Notes under the pieces: generated by a model
What the model was told of the DNA's origin: nothing
Database searches by the model: none
The model's input: only the letters and a program-made list of their open reading frames with translations
Origin: Nocardia amikacinitolerans NBRC 108937
GTDB lineage: Bacteria > Actinomycetota > Actinomycetes > Mycobacteriales > Mycobacteriaceae
DNA length: 64,000 nt
Reading direction: 5' to 3'
Assembly: GCF_001612615.1 (NCBI RefSeq)
Contig: NZ_BDAU01000032.1
Coordinates: 100,793 to 164,792, forward strand
Part shown: positions 51,731-59,988 of the stretch, in pieces
Layout: each line of letters opens with the position of its first letter
Numbering within the stretch: the first letter of the stretch is position 1
Made by a program: the position numbers and the translations under genes

Positions 51731-52750
51731 ATGGAACTGGACGACCGACCAGCCTTGCCGCTGCTGCACGCCCGCCTTCCCGCAGTCGCGGACGAACTTC
51801 CCTTCCGGCAGCTCGGCACGGCACCGACACCGGTGCGACCGCTGCACGAGCTCCCCGCCGGCGTCGCTCCGGTGTGGCTGAAGGACGAGAGCGGCTACGG
51901 CGACGGCGGCTGGGGCGGCAACAAGGTGCGCAAGCTGGAATGGTTGCTGCCCGAGGCGGTTCGCACCGGGCGACGCACCTTGCTGACGGTGGGCGGCGTC
52001 GGTACAAACTGGGGCCTTGCCGCCACGCTGTACGGGCGTGAGCTCGGACTGCACACGGTGCTCGCGCTGATCGACCAACCGCTCGACGAGCACGTGCGCG
52101 CGCAACTGGCCCGGCTCGAGGCCTCCGGCGCGGAGATCCATCGGACGCGCACCAAATCGCGCACCGTTCTCACCGCTCCCCTGCTCTACGCCAAGCACTG
52201 GCGGCCAGGCGCGGCCCCCTTCTACCTGCCCGCCGGCGGTTCCGCGCCGCTCGGCGTACTCGGTTACGTCGAGGCTGGATTGGAGATCGCCGCCCAGGTC
52301 CGCGCGGGTGTTCTGCCCGAACCCTCGCATGTCGTCACCGCGATCGGCTCCGGCGGGACGGCGGCCGGGCTGGTGCTCGGACTGCGGCTCGCCGGACTGC
52401 GCACCCGGGTGTTCGGCGTCGTCGTCAACGACACCCTTCGCCTCGACGCACCGACGCTGCTGCGGTTGGCGGACCGCACGATCGCCCTGCTGCGCAAACG
52501 CGGCGCGGTCTTCGAAGCACCCGCACTCACCTCCGACGACCTCGAGATCACCCGGAACTGGCTCGGCCCCGGCTACGGCCACCCCATTCCCGCCGCCACC
52601 GAGGCGGCAGACCTCGCGGGCGACAGCGAGGGCCTCGCCTTGGAGCCGGTGTACACCGCGAAGGCACTGGCCGCCCTGCTCTCCCACAACGCCCAGGGAA
52701 GTTTCGGCACCGGCCCCGTCCTGTTCCTGAACACCAACGGCCCTCGCTGA
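51731..52750 (+). CDS. PLP-dependent D-cysteine desulfhydrase / ACC deaminase family enzyme
   Basis: 339 residues, matching the family. The PLP lysine is in GGNKVRKLEWLL, the typical GGNKxRKLE motif. The phosphate-binding glycine loop is AIGSGGTAAGLVLG, and FGTGPVLFLNTNG lies at the C-terminus as in D-cysteine desulfhydrases. It would break down D-cysteine or a related amino acid, or ACC, to a keto acid plus ammonia or sulfide. I chose the ATG at 51731 (GGAG five bases upstream) over 51659. Confidence 0.87.
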   Translation: MELDDRPALPLLHARLPAVADELPFRQLGTAPTPVRPLHELPAGVAPVWLKDESGYGDGGWGGNKVRKLEWLLPEAVRTGRRTLLTVGGVGTNWGLAATLYGRELGLHTVLALIDQPLDEHVRAQLARLEASGAEIHRTRTKSRTVLTAPLLYAKHWRPGAAPFYLPAGGSAPLGVLGYVEAGLEIAAQVRAGVLPEPSHVVTAIGSGGTAAGLVLGLRLAGLRTRVFGVVVNDTLRLDAPTLLRLADRTIALLRKRGAVFEAPALTSDDLEITRNWLGPGYGHPIPAATEAADLAGDSEGLALEPVYTAKALAALLSHNAQGSFGTGPVLFLNTNGPR

Positions 52751-52896
52751 CCACCCAGCACCGCAACGAGATACAGCGCACCACCTCGGCCGCGATCACC
52801 TGCGTAGTCGACTACTCGACTCGGCCGGACAGGATGCTCTACAAGACGTGCGGGCCGGATGTCATACCCCCGCGAGCACAGGTGATCGACCTGAAA

Positions 52897-53319
52897 TCAG
52901 CCCGCGGTGCCACGGGGCACGATCCACTCGGTCGGCTGGCCGGTGATTTCCGCGATCAGATCGAAATCGTGGTCGTAGTGCAGCACGGTGAGTTCGGCCA
53001 GCTCGGCGGTAGCCGCAATGATGAGGTCCGGCAACGGCCGCCGGTGCGGTCCCCGTTTGGCCAGTTGCCCCTGGACATCGAGTGCCCGCCTCATCGCCGC
53101 GCCGTCCGTCGCGACCCAAGGCAGTGCCTGAAGCGCGGTGTCGAGGCGTAGATAGTCAGAGCCGCTGCGGGCCGAATACAGCAACTCCAGCGCCGCCATC
53201 TCACACACCGCGAGCCGCCCCGCGGTGATCTCGCGGTCCAAGCGTCGCGCGGCGTCCTGGGAGTTGTAGCGCTGAGCGTGCGCGCTCTTGTCTGCGAGGT
53301 AGACCGGGGCGTCGGTCAC
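52897..53319 (-). CDS. vapC: VapC-type PIN-domain toxin
   Basis: 140 residues from a GTG at 53319 that overlaps the antitoxin stop (GTGA). The PIN-domain acidic residues are visible: Asp in VYLADKSAHA, Glu in VCEMAALELLYSA, Asp in PLPDLIIAATAEL, and Asp in LHYDHDFDLIAEITG. The fold matches VapC endoribonucleases, which cleave tRNA or rRNA unless bound by VapB. The first motif reads LADKSA where LVDTSA or LLDTSA is commoner, but the metal-binding Asp is kept. Confidence 0.9.
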   Translation of the reverse strand: MTDAPVYLADKSAHAQRYNSQDAARRLDREITAGRLAVCEMAALELLYSARSGSDYLRLDTALQALPWVATDGAAMRRALDVQGQLAKRGPHRRPLPDLIIAATAELAELTVLHYDHDFDLIAEITGQPTEWIVPRGTAG

Positions 53320-53510
53320 TCCCACGCTCCCCGCATGGTCTCCGGATCGAGGTCGAGGTTCACGGTTCGGAAGGTTTCCACGGCTTGCGCACGGCGGCGC
53401 TCCGCGAGAACGTGAGCAAGGGCTCGGTTCACCGTTTCCGACTTGCCGCGGGTACCGAGAACTCGCGCGGCTTCCTCCCAGTCGTCTGTGAGATCTATCG
53501 TCGTGCGCAT
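53316..53510 (-). CDS. vapB: VapB-type antitoxin
   Basis: 64 residues. I chose the ATG at 53510, with GGAGGTG six bases upstream, over the ATG at 53525. MRTTIDLTDDWEEAARVLG is the ribbon-helix-helix DNA-binding part, SETVNRALAHVLAERRRAQAVE is the helix pair, and the acidic C-terminal LDLDPETMRGAWE would wrap the toxin. Its four-base overlap with vapC is the classic coupled arrangement, and the pair is expected to autoregulate. Confidence 0.9.
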   Translation of the reverse strand: MRTTIDLTDDWEEAARVLGTRGKSETVNRALAHVLAERRRAQAVETFRTVNLDLDPETMRGAWE

Positions 53511-53685
53511 CAACGCCACCTCCATTCTGATGCGTAGCTATGGCTTCCAATTGATATCAACCTCGGCGCAATAGACGCATCATTACTGCGCGCACATGTG
53601 CGGTCACGATCGACGGCATGCTCGAGCGCGGCGACCGCGGGTCGAACTGCCCCATCGGAATTTCGCCGGTTGATGTCGCCCGCGC

Positions 53686-54189
53686 TCATCGGATGCGCAA
53701 TGCGGTCCAGCGCCAGCCCGAGGTGCGGGTGTGCACGATGCGGCCCGCCAGGGCGAAACGTCGGGCGCCGCGGTCGTAGCCGGCGAAGACTTCCGCGCTG
53801 CGGGGGTCCACCGGTGTCACCGCGACGCGCGCCAGGACAGCGACGCCGAGACCGCGGCCCGGTGTCAGGTCGCCCGCGATCAAGGTGCGGATCGCCGACA
53901 CCACGGCGGGCTCCGCGACGGAGGCCAGTTGGCCGAGCGGCCTGCGCTGGTCCAGCACCTCCAGGGTGAGGCGCAGCGAACGCTCCGCGAACTTGCGCGC
54001 CGAGGTGATCAGCTCGTCCTGTTCCGTCGCGGCGTGCGACTCCCGGACGGCGCGCTGAACTCCCGCGCCGGCAGTCGCGTCTCCGCGCGGGCGCATCCGG
54101 CAGGGCTGGGATCGCGGTGGCGCGTGGAAGCCGCGCAGCGGCGGCTCGTTGTGCGGCGCGGGCGACAACGCCTTGCGCTCGTCGGACAT
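53686..54189 (-). CDS. Rv3235-family protein
   Basis: 167 residues starting MSDERKALSPAP, with AAGGGGGG upstream. The first 75 residues are disordered and Pro/Arg-rich. The folded part has RSLRLTLEVLDQRRPLGQLASV, AVVSAIRTLIAG and a terminal ARRFALAGRIVHTRTSGWRWTALRI. This pattern, in which a C-terminal strand pair ends in a W..TALR motif, is typical of Rv3235-type actinobacterial proteins. Function unknown. No membrane or signal segment. Confidence 0.75.
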   Translation of the reverse strand: MSDERKALSPAPHNEPPLRGFHAPPRSQPCRMRPRGDATAGAGVQRAVRESHAATEQDELITSARKFAERSLRLTLEVLDQRRPLGQLASVAEPAVVSAIRTLIAGDLTPGRGLGVAVLARVAVTPVDPRSAEVFAGYDRGARRFALAGRIVHTRTSGWRWTALRIR

Positions 54190-54264
54190 CTGGCACCCCC
54201 CTTGAACTCGGCCTGTTTGCCCGCCGATTCTGCCCACCGCGGACCCGATCGCGCGCGTAGTCGA

Positions 54265-54882
54265 CTACCCGAAATCGGACCGACCGGAATGGTCCGCGAC
54301 CAGCAGCGCGACCAGGGCACGCCGGACGGCGGCGGAGGCGGCGGCGCGGGACAGTCCGCGCCGTTCCACCAGGTGGTGCCGGAAGGGCCAGCCGACGGTG
54401 GCGTCGATCGTGTCGAGCAGCTGCTCGTCGCGTTCTCCGTCGCGGGTCAGTTCGGCGTCGAAAGCGCGCGCGAGCGCGGCGCGAATCCGCCTGTCGGTCA
54501 GCCGCATTCGCGCGTCCAAGGCGGGCAGACTGTGCGATTCCAGCAGGCCGAGCACGCGGGGGTTGCGCTGGAGCGCGAAGATGTCGGCGCTCTGCTCGAC
54601 AACCAGATCGATGCGCTCCGCCAGCGGCAGCGCGGGGTCGATGGTCCTGATCAGCGCCTCGACCTGCTCGGACTGCCGGTCGACGGCGGCGATCCGCAGA
54701 TCGTCGATCGCGGGAAAGTGCACGAAGATGCTGCGCTCCGAGGCGCCCGCACGCTGCGCGATGTCCTTGGCGGTCGGCGCGAAGATGCCCTCCTTCACGG
54801 CGCCAAGCAGGGCGTCGATGATCGCGCCCCGGGTCTGTTCCGGATTGCGGCGCCGTCGCGCGCCGGTCGTGCCCTCAGCCAT
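54265..54882 (-). CDS. TetR-family transcriptional regulator
   Basis: 205 residues. The HTH is RGAIIDALLGAVKEGIFAPT then AKDIAQRAGASERSIFVHFPAIDDL. It is divergent from the alkyl sulfatase gene at 55044, and a perfect 11-5-11 inverted repeat lies between them. It is therefore probably the alkyl-sulfate-responsive repressor of the sulfatase (inference). Confidence 0.9.
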   Translation of the reverse strand: MAEGTTGARRRRNPEQTRGAIIDALLGAVKEGIFAPTAKDIAQRAGASERSIFVHFPAIDDLRIAAVDRQSEQVEALIRTIDPALPLAERIDLVVEQSADIFALQRNPRVLGLLESHSLPALDARMRLTDRRIRAALARAFDAELTRDGERDEQLLDTIDATVGWPFRHHLVERRGLSRAAASAAVRRALVALLVADHSGRSDFG

Positions 54883-54945
54883 GACCGCATCCGATCACAG
54901 ATCGCGCGGACGAGCGACGACCGGCCCGTCGTCCCGGCACAGATT

Positions 54946-54972
54946 CACTATTGCAGTATCGCTGCAATAGTG
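54946..54972. promoter_or_regulatory. 11-5-11 inverted repeat, candidate TetR operator
   Basis: CACTATTGCAG and CTGCAATAGTG are exact reverse complements separated by tatcg. The site lies 64 bases before the TetR start and 72 before the sulfatase start. It is the longest operator-like repeat in the window. Confidence 0.75.
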
Positions 54973-55043
54973 CGTAGGGTCGACCGAAACCGCCGAGGGT
55001 CGGCAACTACGGGGCGAACGCCCACGACAAGCGAGGAGCGCGC

Positions 55044-57089
55044 ATGGTCGAGCGGGAGAACGGCGAGACTTCGGGCCCGCGGGTGTCCCGTCGCGGCGTC
55101 TTCGGCGTCGGCGCGGCGGCACTGGCGGCCGCGGGCGTCGGCGTCGGACTCGGCGGCTGCGCCGACGACGACCAGGTGCGCCCCTCGGCCACGCCGACCG
55201 ACCCGAGCGATCACATCCGTGCCGCCAACCAGCGGGCCGCCGAGACCCTGCCCTTCTCCGACACCGCCGACTTCGCCGACGCCGACCGCGGCTTCGTCGC
55301 GGCGCTCGAACCGGGCACGATCACCGACGACCAGGGAAAGGTGGTGTGGGACAACGACTCCTACGGATTCCTACGCGAACCCTGCCCGCAGTCGGCGCAT
55401 CCGAGCCTGTGGCGGCATTCCCAGCTCACCGTGAAGCAGGGGCTGTACGAGATCGCGCCCGGCTTCTATCAGATCCGCGGCCTCGACCTGTCGAACATGA
55501 CGCTGGTCGAAGGCGACACGGGCGTGGTCGTGATCGACCCGCTGATCTCCGCCGAAACCGCGGCCGCCGGACTGGCGCTCTACCGCGCGCACCGCGGGCA
55601 CCGTCCGGTCACCGGTCTGATCTACAGCCATTCCCACGTCGACCACTTCGGCGGCGCGCTCGGCGTGACCACCCACCAAGACGTCGCCGAGGGCCGCTGC
55701 CCGGTGCTCGCGCCCGTCGGCTTCCTGGAACACGCTGTCGCCGAGAACATCTACGCCGGGACAGCGATGGCGCGCCGCGCGGCGTACATGTACGGCGCCG
55801 CTCTGCCGCGCGGTCCGAAGGGGCAGATCGGGGCGGGCCTCGGCCAGACCACCTCGCTCGGCACCGTCACCCTGATCGAGCCGACCGTCGACATCGTCCG
55901 CACGGATCAAGAGGAGACGATCGACGGCGTCCGTATGGTGTTCCAGCTGACGCCGGGCACCGAGGCGCCGTCGGAGATGAACTTCTACTTCCCCGACCGC
56001 AGGGTGCTGTGCATGGCCGAGAACGCCACCCACACCATGCACAACATCCTGACCCTGCGCGGCGCGTTGGTCCGTGACCCGCACGTGTGGTCGAAGTACC
56101 TCACCGATTCGATCAACCGCTACGGCCGCGCCAGCGACGTGGTGTTCTCCTCCCATCACTGGCCGGTCTGGGGCACCGAGCGGATCGTGGAATTCCTTTC
56201 CGCGCAACGGGATCTGTACGGCTACCTCAACGACCAGACGCTGCGGCTGCTCAACAAGGGTTATGTCGGCGCCGAGATCGCCGAGCTGATCCAGTTGCCG
56301 CCCGAGCTGACGAAAACCTGGTCGACGCAGGGCTATTACGGTTCGGTCAGCCACAATGTGAAAGCCATCTACCAGCGCTACATGGGCTGGTTCGACGGCA
56401 ATCCCGCGCACCTGTGGGAACATCCGCCGGTCGAGTCCGCCAAGCGTCACGTCGAGGCGATGGGCGGCGCGAAGGAGGTGCTGAAGAAGGCGCAGCGCGC
56501 CTACGACGCGGGCGACTATCGGTGGGTGGCACAGATGGTGAACTACGTCGTCTTCGCCGATCCGACCGATACGACGGCAAAACACTTGCAGGCCAGCGCC
56601 TTCGAACAACTGGCCTACGGCGCGGAGAACGCCACCTGGCGCAACTTCTACCTCAGCGGCGCGCACGAACTGCGCAACGGCTCGTTCGGCACACCGATTC
56701 AAGCGAATTCGACGGATCTGCTGACCGCGATCAGCGTGGAGCAGGCGTTCGACGCCATGTCGCTGCGCGTCGACGGACCGAAAGCGTGGGGCGTCCGGCT
56801 GGTCACCGACTGGCGCTTCCGCGACGAGGCCGATCGCACGCACCGCGCCGAACTGCGCAACGGCGTGCTCGTGCACTACGACCGCCGCCCCGACGACGGA
56901 CTTCCCGCGCCGGACGCCACGATCGTCCTCACCCGCGCCGCGCTGTCGCGGGCGTTCCTCGCGGGCGGCGACCTGCGCGAGGCGGTGCGCAACGGCGACA
57001 TAACGATCGAGGGCAACGCCGCAGCGCTGGCGCAGCTGCCCGGACTGTTCGACAAGCCGGATCCCGGCTTCGCCATCGTCACCCCGTGA
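55044..57089 (+). CDS. alkyl sulfatase (SdsA1/BDS1 type)
   Basis: 681 residues. VSRRGVFGVGAAALAA is a twin-arginine signal ending in a lipobox (LGGC, Cys39), so it is an exported lipoprotein. The metallo-beta-lactamase domain carries HSHVDH (196-201); further ligands are in FSSHHW and MAENATHTMHN. An alkyl-sulfatase dimerisation domain (YNVKAIYQRYMGWFDGNPAHL region) and an SCP2-like C-terminal domain follow. Such enzymes cleave SDS-like primary alkyl sulfates to alcohols and sulfate. It is a target of the divergent TetR gene. Confidence 0.92.
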   Translation: MVERENGETSGPRVSRRGVFGVGAAALAAAGVGVGLGGCADDDQVRPSATPTDPSDHIRAANQRAAETLPFSDTADFADADRGFVAALEPGTITDDQGKVVWDNDSYGFLREPCPQSAHPSLWRHSQLTVKQGLYEIAPGFYQIRGLDLSNMTLVEGDTGVVVIDPLISAETAAAGLALYRAHRGHRPVTGLIYSHSHVDHFGGALGVTTHQDVAEGRCPVLAPVGFLEHAVAENIYAGTAMARRAAYMYGAALPRGPKGQIGAGLGQTTSLGTVTLIEPTVDIVRTDQEETIDGVRMVFQLTPGTEAPSEMNFYFPDRRVLCMAENATHTMHNILTLRGALVRDPHVWSKYLTDSINRYGRASDVVFSSHHWPVWGTERIVEFLSAQRDLYGYLNDQTLRLLNKGYVGAEIAELIQLPPELTKTWSTQGYYGSVSHNVKAIYQRYMGWFDGNPAHLWEHPPVESAKRHVEAMGGAKEVLKKAQRAYDAGDYRWVAQMVNYVVFADPTDTTAKHLQASAFEQLAYGAENATWRNFYLSGAHELRNGSFGTPIQANSTDLLTAISVEQAFDAMSLRVDGPKAWGVRLVTDWRFRDEADRTHRAELRNGVLVHYDRRPDDGLPAPDATIVLTRAALSRAFLAGGDLREAVRNGDITIEGNAAALAQLPGLFDKPDPGFAIVTP

Positions 57090-57101
57090 CGGGCAACCGG
57101 A

Positions 57102-58226
57102 TCACTGCTCGTCCACGACGCCGAGGACTTCCTTGCCGATCACACCGGCGAGCACCTCGGTCGAATACGCCATGAGCTGACCGGCTTCGGCGTCGCGCAG
57201 GTGCCGCTGGATGGGCGAGGTCTTGAGATATCCGGACGCGCCGCCGACGCGCACGCCGAGCTGCGCGACGTCGACGGCGACCTTGTTGGCGAGGTATTTC
57301 GCTCGCCCGAGCGTAGGCAGGAACGCCGGAATCCCGTTGTCCGCCTGCCACAGTGCGCGCTCGTACAGCGCGTGCGCGGCGGCCAGTCTGGTCTGCGCGT
57401 CGGCGACCTCGTGCTGCACCCACTGCTGGTGCGACAGCGGGGCGCCGAGGATCACCCGCGACGCCGCGTGCTCGACCAAGGCGTCCAGCGCCGCGTCGGC
57501 GATGCCGAGCGAGAGGGCGGGCAGCCCGGCGGGAATCACCGCGAAATCGCCTGCGTCGGGCCGTCTTCCGCGATACTCGGCGCGCAGCACGGTACGCTCG
57601 AACGACAGCAGCTGGCTGCGGGTGGCGCGCAACCCGAGCGTGTCCCAGATCGGGATGATCGACACGGTCGCGTCCGGCACCACGCCGAAGAAGGTCGGCA
57701 CGCCGTCGACGAGGGCGTTGACGAAGAGATAGTCGGCGATCTCGGCGCCGGAGACGAACCTCTTGGCGCCGGTCAACTCCCAGCCGCCCGGCGCGGGCAG
57801 CGCCTCCTGCTGCGGCTGGAGGAAGCGGTTGCCGCTGGCGGGTTCGGAGAGCGCGTTCGCGAATCGCTTGCCCGCCAAGAACTCCTCGGCGAAGAAGGGG
57901 CCGAGCGTATCCGCGGTGATCTCCGCCAGCGCGACGCCCGCGCCCGCGTGCATGGTCCAGATGGTGGCGGTGGACGGGTCGGCCTTCGCCAGCGTGCGTA
58001 CCAGCTGTCCGAACACCTGGTAGCTCAGGCCCGTGCCGCCGACGTGCTCCGGCAGTACCGCGCGATCGACCTCGGCGTCGCGCAACGCGATCAGGTGTTC
58101 GATTGCGATCTCGGCGCGTTCGTCGTAATCGGCTGCGGCAGCACGGAATTCCGCGGCGAGTTCGGTGACGCGGTCGAGCGCGCTTCGCTCGCTCGCGCGG
58201 ACCGGGAAGGGGCTTGGTTCGGTCAC
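57102..58226 (-). CDS. acyl-CoA dehydrogenase family protein
   Basis: 374 residues. It has the family folds but weak flavin signatures: LSEPASGNRF at about 128 replaces TEPGAGSD, and WELTGAKRFVSGAEIADYLFV replaces the WITNG loop. The C-terminal half has VRVGGASGYLKTSPIQRHLRDAEAG, as in DszC/flavin monooxygenase-like and caffeyl-type members. A two-component flavin monooxygenase role is therefore an alternative to beta-oxidation. It converges on the alkyl sulfatase gene with a 12-base gap. The start has no very strong ribosome site. Confidence 0.82.
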   Translation of the reverse strand: MTEPSPFPVRASERSALDRVTELAAEFRAAAADYDERAEIAIEHLIALRDAEVDRAVLPEHVGGTGLSYQVFGQLVRTLAKADPSTATIWTMHAGAGVALAEITADTLGPFFAEEFLAGKRFANALSEPASGNRFLQPQQEALPAPGGWELTGAKRFVSGAEIADYLFVNALVDGVPTFFGVVPDATVSIIPIWDTLGLRATRSQLLSFERTVLRAEYRGRRPDAGDFAVIPAGLPALSLGIADAALDALVEHAASRVILGAPLSHQQWVQHEVADAQTRLAAAHALYERALWQADNGIPAFLPTLGRAKYLANKVAVDVAQLGVRVGGASGYLKTSPIQRHLRDAEAGQLMAYSTEVLAGVIGKEVLGVVDEQ

Positions 58227-58299
58227 AGGGCGCTCCGGTCGCGGCTCGGCGGACGTGTCTCGACAAGACTACGCAGCCCGCGCGGCACGCCCGCGCGCT

Positions 58300-59727
58300 T
58301 CACTGCGAGAGGGTGACCGGCGGCGGCTGCCAGCGGCCGTCGATCGCCTCGGGGCGCGGCGCGTACAGCCGCATGGTGAGCGAGAACGGGCCCTCCGACG
58401 GGATGGGCAGCCAATTGCCCTGCGGCACCGCGGATCCGGGGTCGTCGTGCTGGATCGCCAGCTCGATCGCGCCGTCCGGGCCCGGCACGACCGGGACCTG
58501 ATGGCCCACCGCGTGGATGCCCGCGGGATTGCGCACCAGGTAGCCATCGGCGTCGTACGCGGTGAGCGACCAGAACGCGTCGACGGGCGGGGTCTGCCCG
58601 GCGGCGAAGCGCAGGCGGTACCGGGCGGGGGTGCCGTTGTCGTCCGCGGTCCCGAAGTAGGTGGGGTAGATCGCGTCCTGAGGTAGGTTGGTGCCGACGC
58701 CTTTTCGCGCGACGGACGCGCGGTGTAGATAGTCGGTGCCGTATACGCCCGCTTGTGGATCGAAGGACCAATCGTTGAACATCCGGGTCTCCGGATCGAC
58801 ATAGACGTCGATGGTGCGCTTGGCATCGGTCGCCGCGGTCGTCAGTTCCGCGTCGGATATGCCGCGGACCCGGCCGCCCGGCGCGATCCCGATCTCGGCG
58901 AACCGCGCCATCGCGGGTTCGTCGGCCGGTGCGGGCCGATCGGTGTCCATGAGTGCGCAGAGCCGGTCGAAGAAGTCCCTGGCGTCCATGTCGGCGACTT
59001 GCTCGACCGGCGGCTGCGGCGGTTCGGAGGGCGTGACCGGTTCGGCCGGGGCAACACGGCGGGCGACCCAGTCACCGAGCGGAGCCAGCCGTATCCCCCG
59101 CTGGATGTCGTGCACGCGCGATATGTCGGCGGCGCCTTCGACCTCGATGCGACCGAGTACCGAGACGGTGGGGGTCGGCATCGGCAGTGGTGTCAGCTCC
59201 TCGGGCAGGGCGCCGGACCAGTTCGGACCGATGATCACGTAGGTGAATGGCGGAGTGGTCACGCCGGGCCGCACCTGCGGGCGCACGCTGCTCGGGTTGT
59301 GCACGGTGTTGGTCCATGCGTCCATGATCTGCATCAACCAGTAGCGGCCGGGGTCGACCGCCGGGACCTGGAGCACGATCGGGCCGCCCGAAAGATCCAG
59401 CCACGCCGTGGAATACAGCGTGTCCAGGTTGTACCCCACCGCGCCGCGCCGATCCGGCGTCGCCAACGCCGCGGCATGCTGGAAACGGTTGACCGGTGTG
59501 CTCGCCAGCGCGGTATCCCGCATCGCATGCATCAGCACCAGCGGGTAGCCGAAGATGTAGGCGTCGTTCGCGATAATGCCCGCTTCGCTCAGGACGGCGG
59601 GTTCCTCGTCCGTCGACCGGTCGCACGCGGCGAGGCCGATGGCGGCCGCCGTCGCCCAGCCGAGGACGGTGCGGCGCGTGATCTCGCGTCCCGCACCCGA
59701 GGAGTGCGCACCATCCCACTCGTTCAT
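58300..59727 (-). CDS. DUF1254/DUF1214 lipoprotein
   Basis: 475 residues. ITRRTVLGWATAAAIGLAAC is a Tat-type signal with lipobox Cys35. The DUF1254 region (about 50-180) includes FGYPLVLMHAMRDTA and VGYNLDTLYSTAWLDLSGGP. The DUF1214 region (about 350-470) includes RYRLRFAAGQTPPVDAFWSLTAYDADGYLVRNP and the terminal NWLPIPSEGPFSLTMRLYAP. The family is common in actinomycetes, secreted and of unknown function. It lies 73 bases from the dehydrogenase gene on the same strand. Confidence 0.9.
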   Translation of the reverse strand: MNEWDGAHSSGAGREITRRTVLGWATAAAIGLAACDRSTDEEPAVLSEAGIIANDAYIFGYPLVLMHAMRDTALASTPVNRFQHAAALATPDRRGAVGYNLDTLYSTAWLDLSGGPIVLQVPAVDPGRYWLMQIMDAWTNTVHNPSSVRPQVRPGVTTPPFTYVIIGPNWSGALPEELTPLPMPTPTVSVLGRIEVEGAADISRVHDIQRGIRLAPLGDWVARRVAPAEPVTPSEPPQPPVEQVADMDARDFFDRLCALMDTDRPAPADEPAMARFAEIGIAPGGRVRGISDAELTTAATDAKRTIDVYVDPETRMFNDWSFDPQAGVYGTDYLHRASVARKGVGTNLPQDAIYPTYFGTADDNGTPARYRLRFAAGQTPPVDAFWSLTAYDADGYLVRNPAGIHAVGHQVPVVPGPDGAIELAIQHDDPGSAVPQGNWLPIPSEGPFSLTMRLYAPRPEAIDGRWQPPPVTLSQ

Positions 59728-59793
59728 GAGTCTCCTCGCGAGGACGTAAGAGGGAGAGCCTCGCGAGTATAGCCAGATAATAGCCGACGAGAA

Positions 59794-59988
59794 TCAGTCC
59801 GCCGCCCAGCTGAGCGCCTGGACGGGACAGCTGTCGACGGCGAGCGCCACCACCTCGACGTCCGGCGGCGATACCGACTCGACCAGCGGCTCGACGACGC
59901 CGTCCGCGCCGACACGGAACAGCGCGGGCGCCAGCGCCTCGCACATGCCGTGCCCTTCGCACCTACCGCGGTCGGCCGCGAGCCTCAC
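59794..59988 (-). CDS. [3Fe-4S]-type ferredoxin
   Basis: 64 residues from a GTG at 59988 overlapping the P450 stop (GTGA). Cys10, Cys16 and Cys54 (RCEGHGMC and SCPVQAL) have the C-x5-C...CP spacing of 3Fe-4S ferredoxins that accompany actinobacterial P450s; the fourth ligand of the 4Fe type is missing, as expected. It would pass electrons from a ferredoxin reductase, not encoded nearby, to the P450 upstream. Confidence 0.92.
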   Translation of the reverse strand: MRLAADRGRCEGHGMCEALAPALFRVGADGVVEPLVESVSPPDVEVVALAVDSCPVQALSWAAD

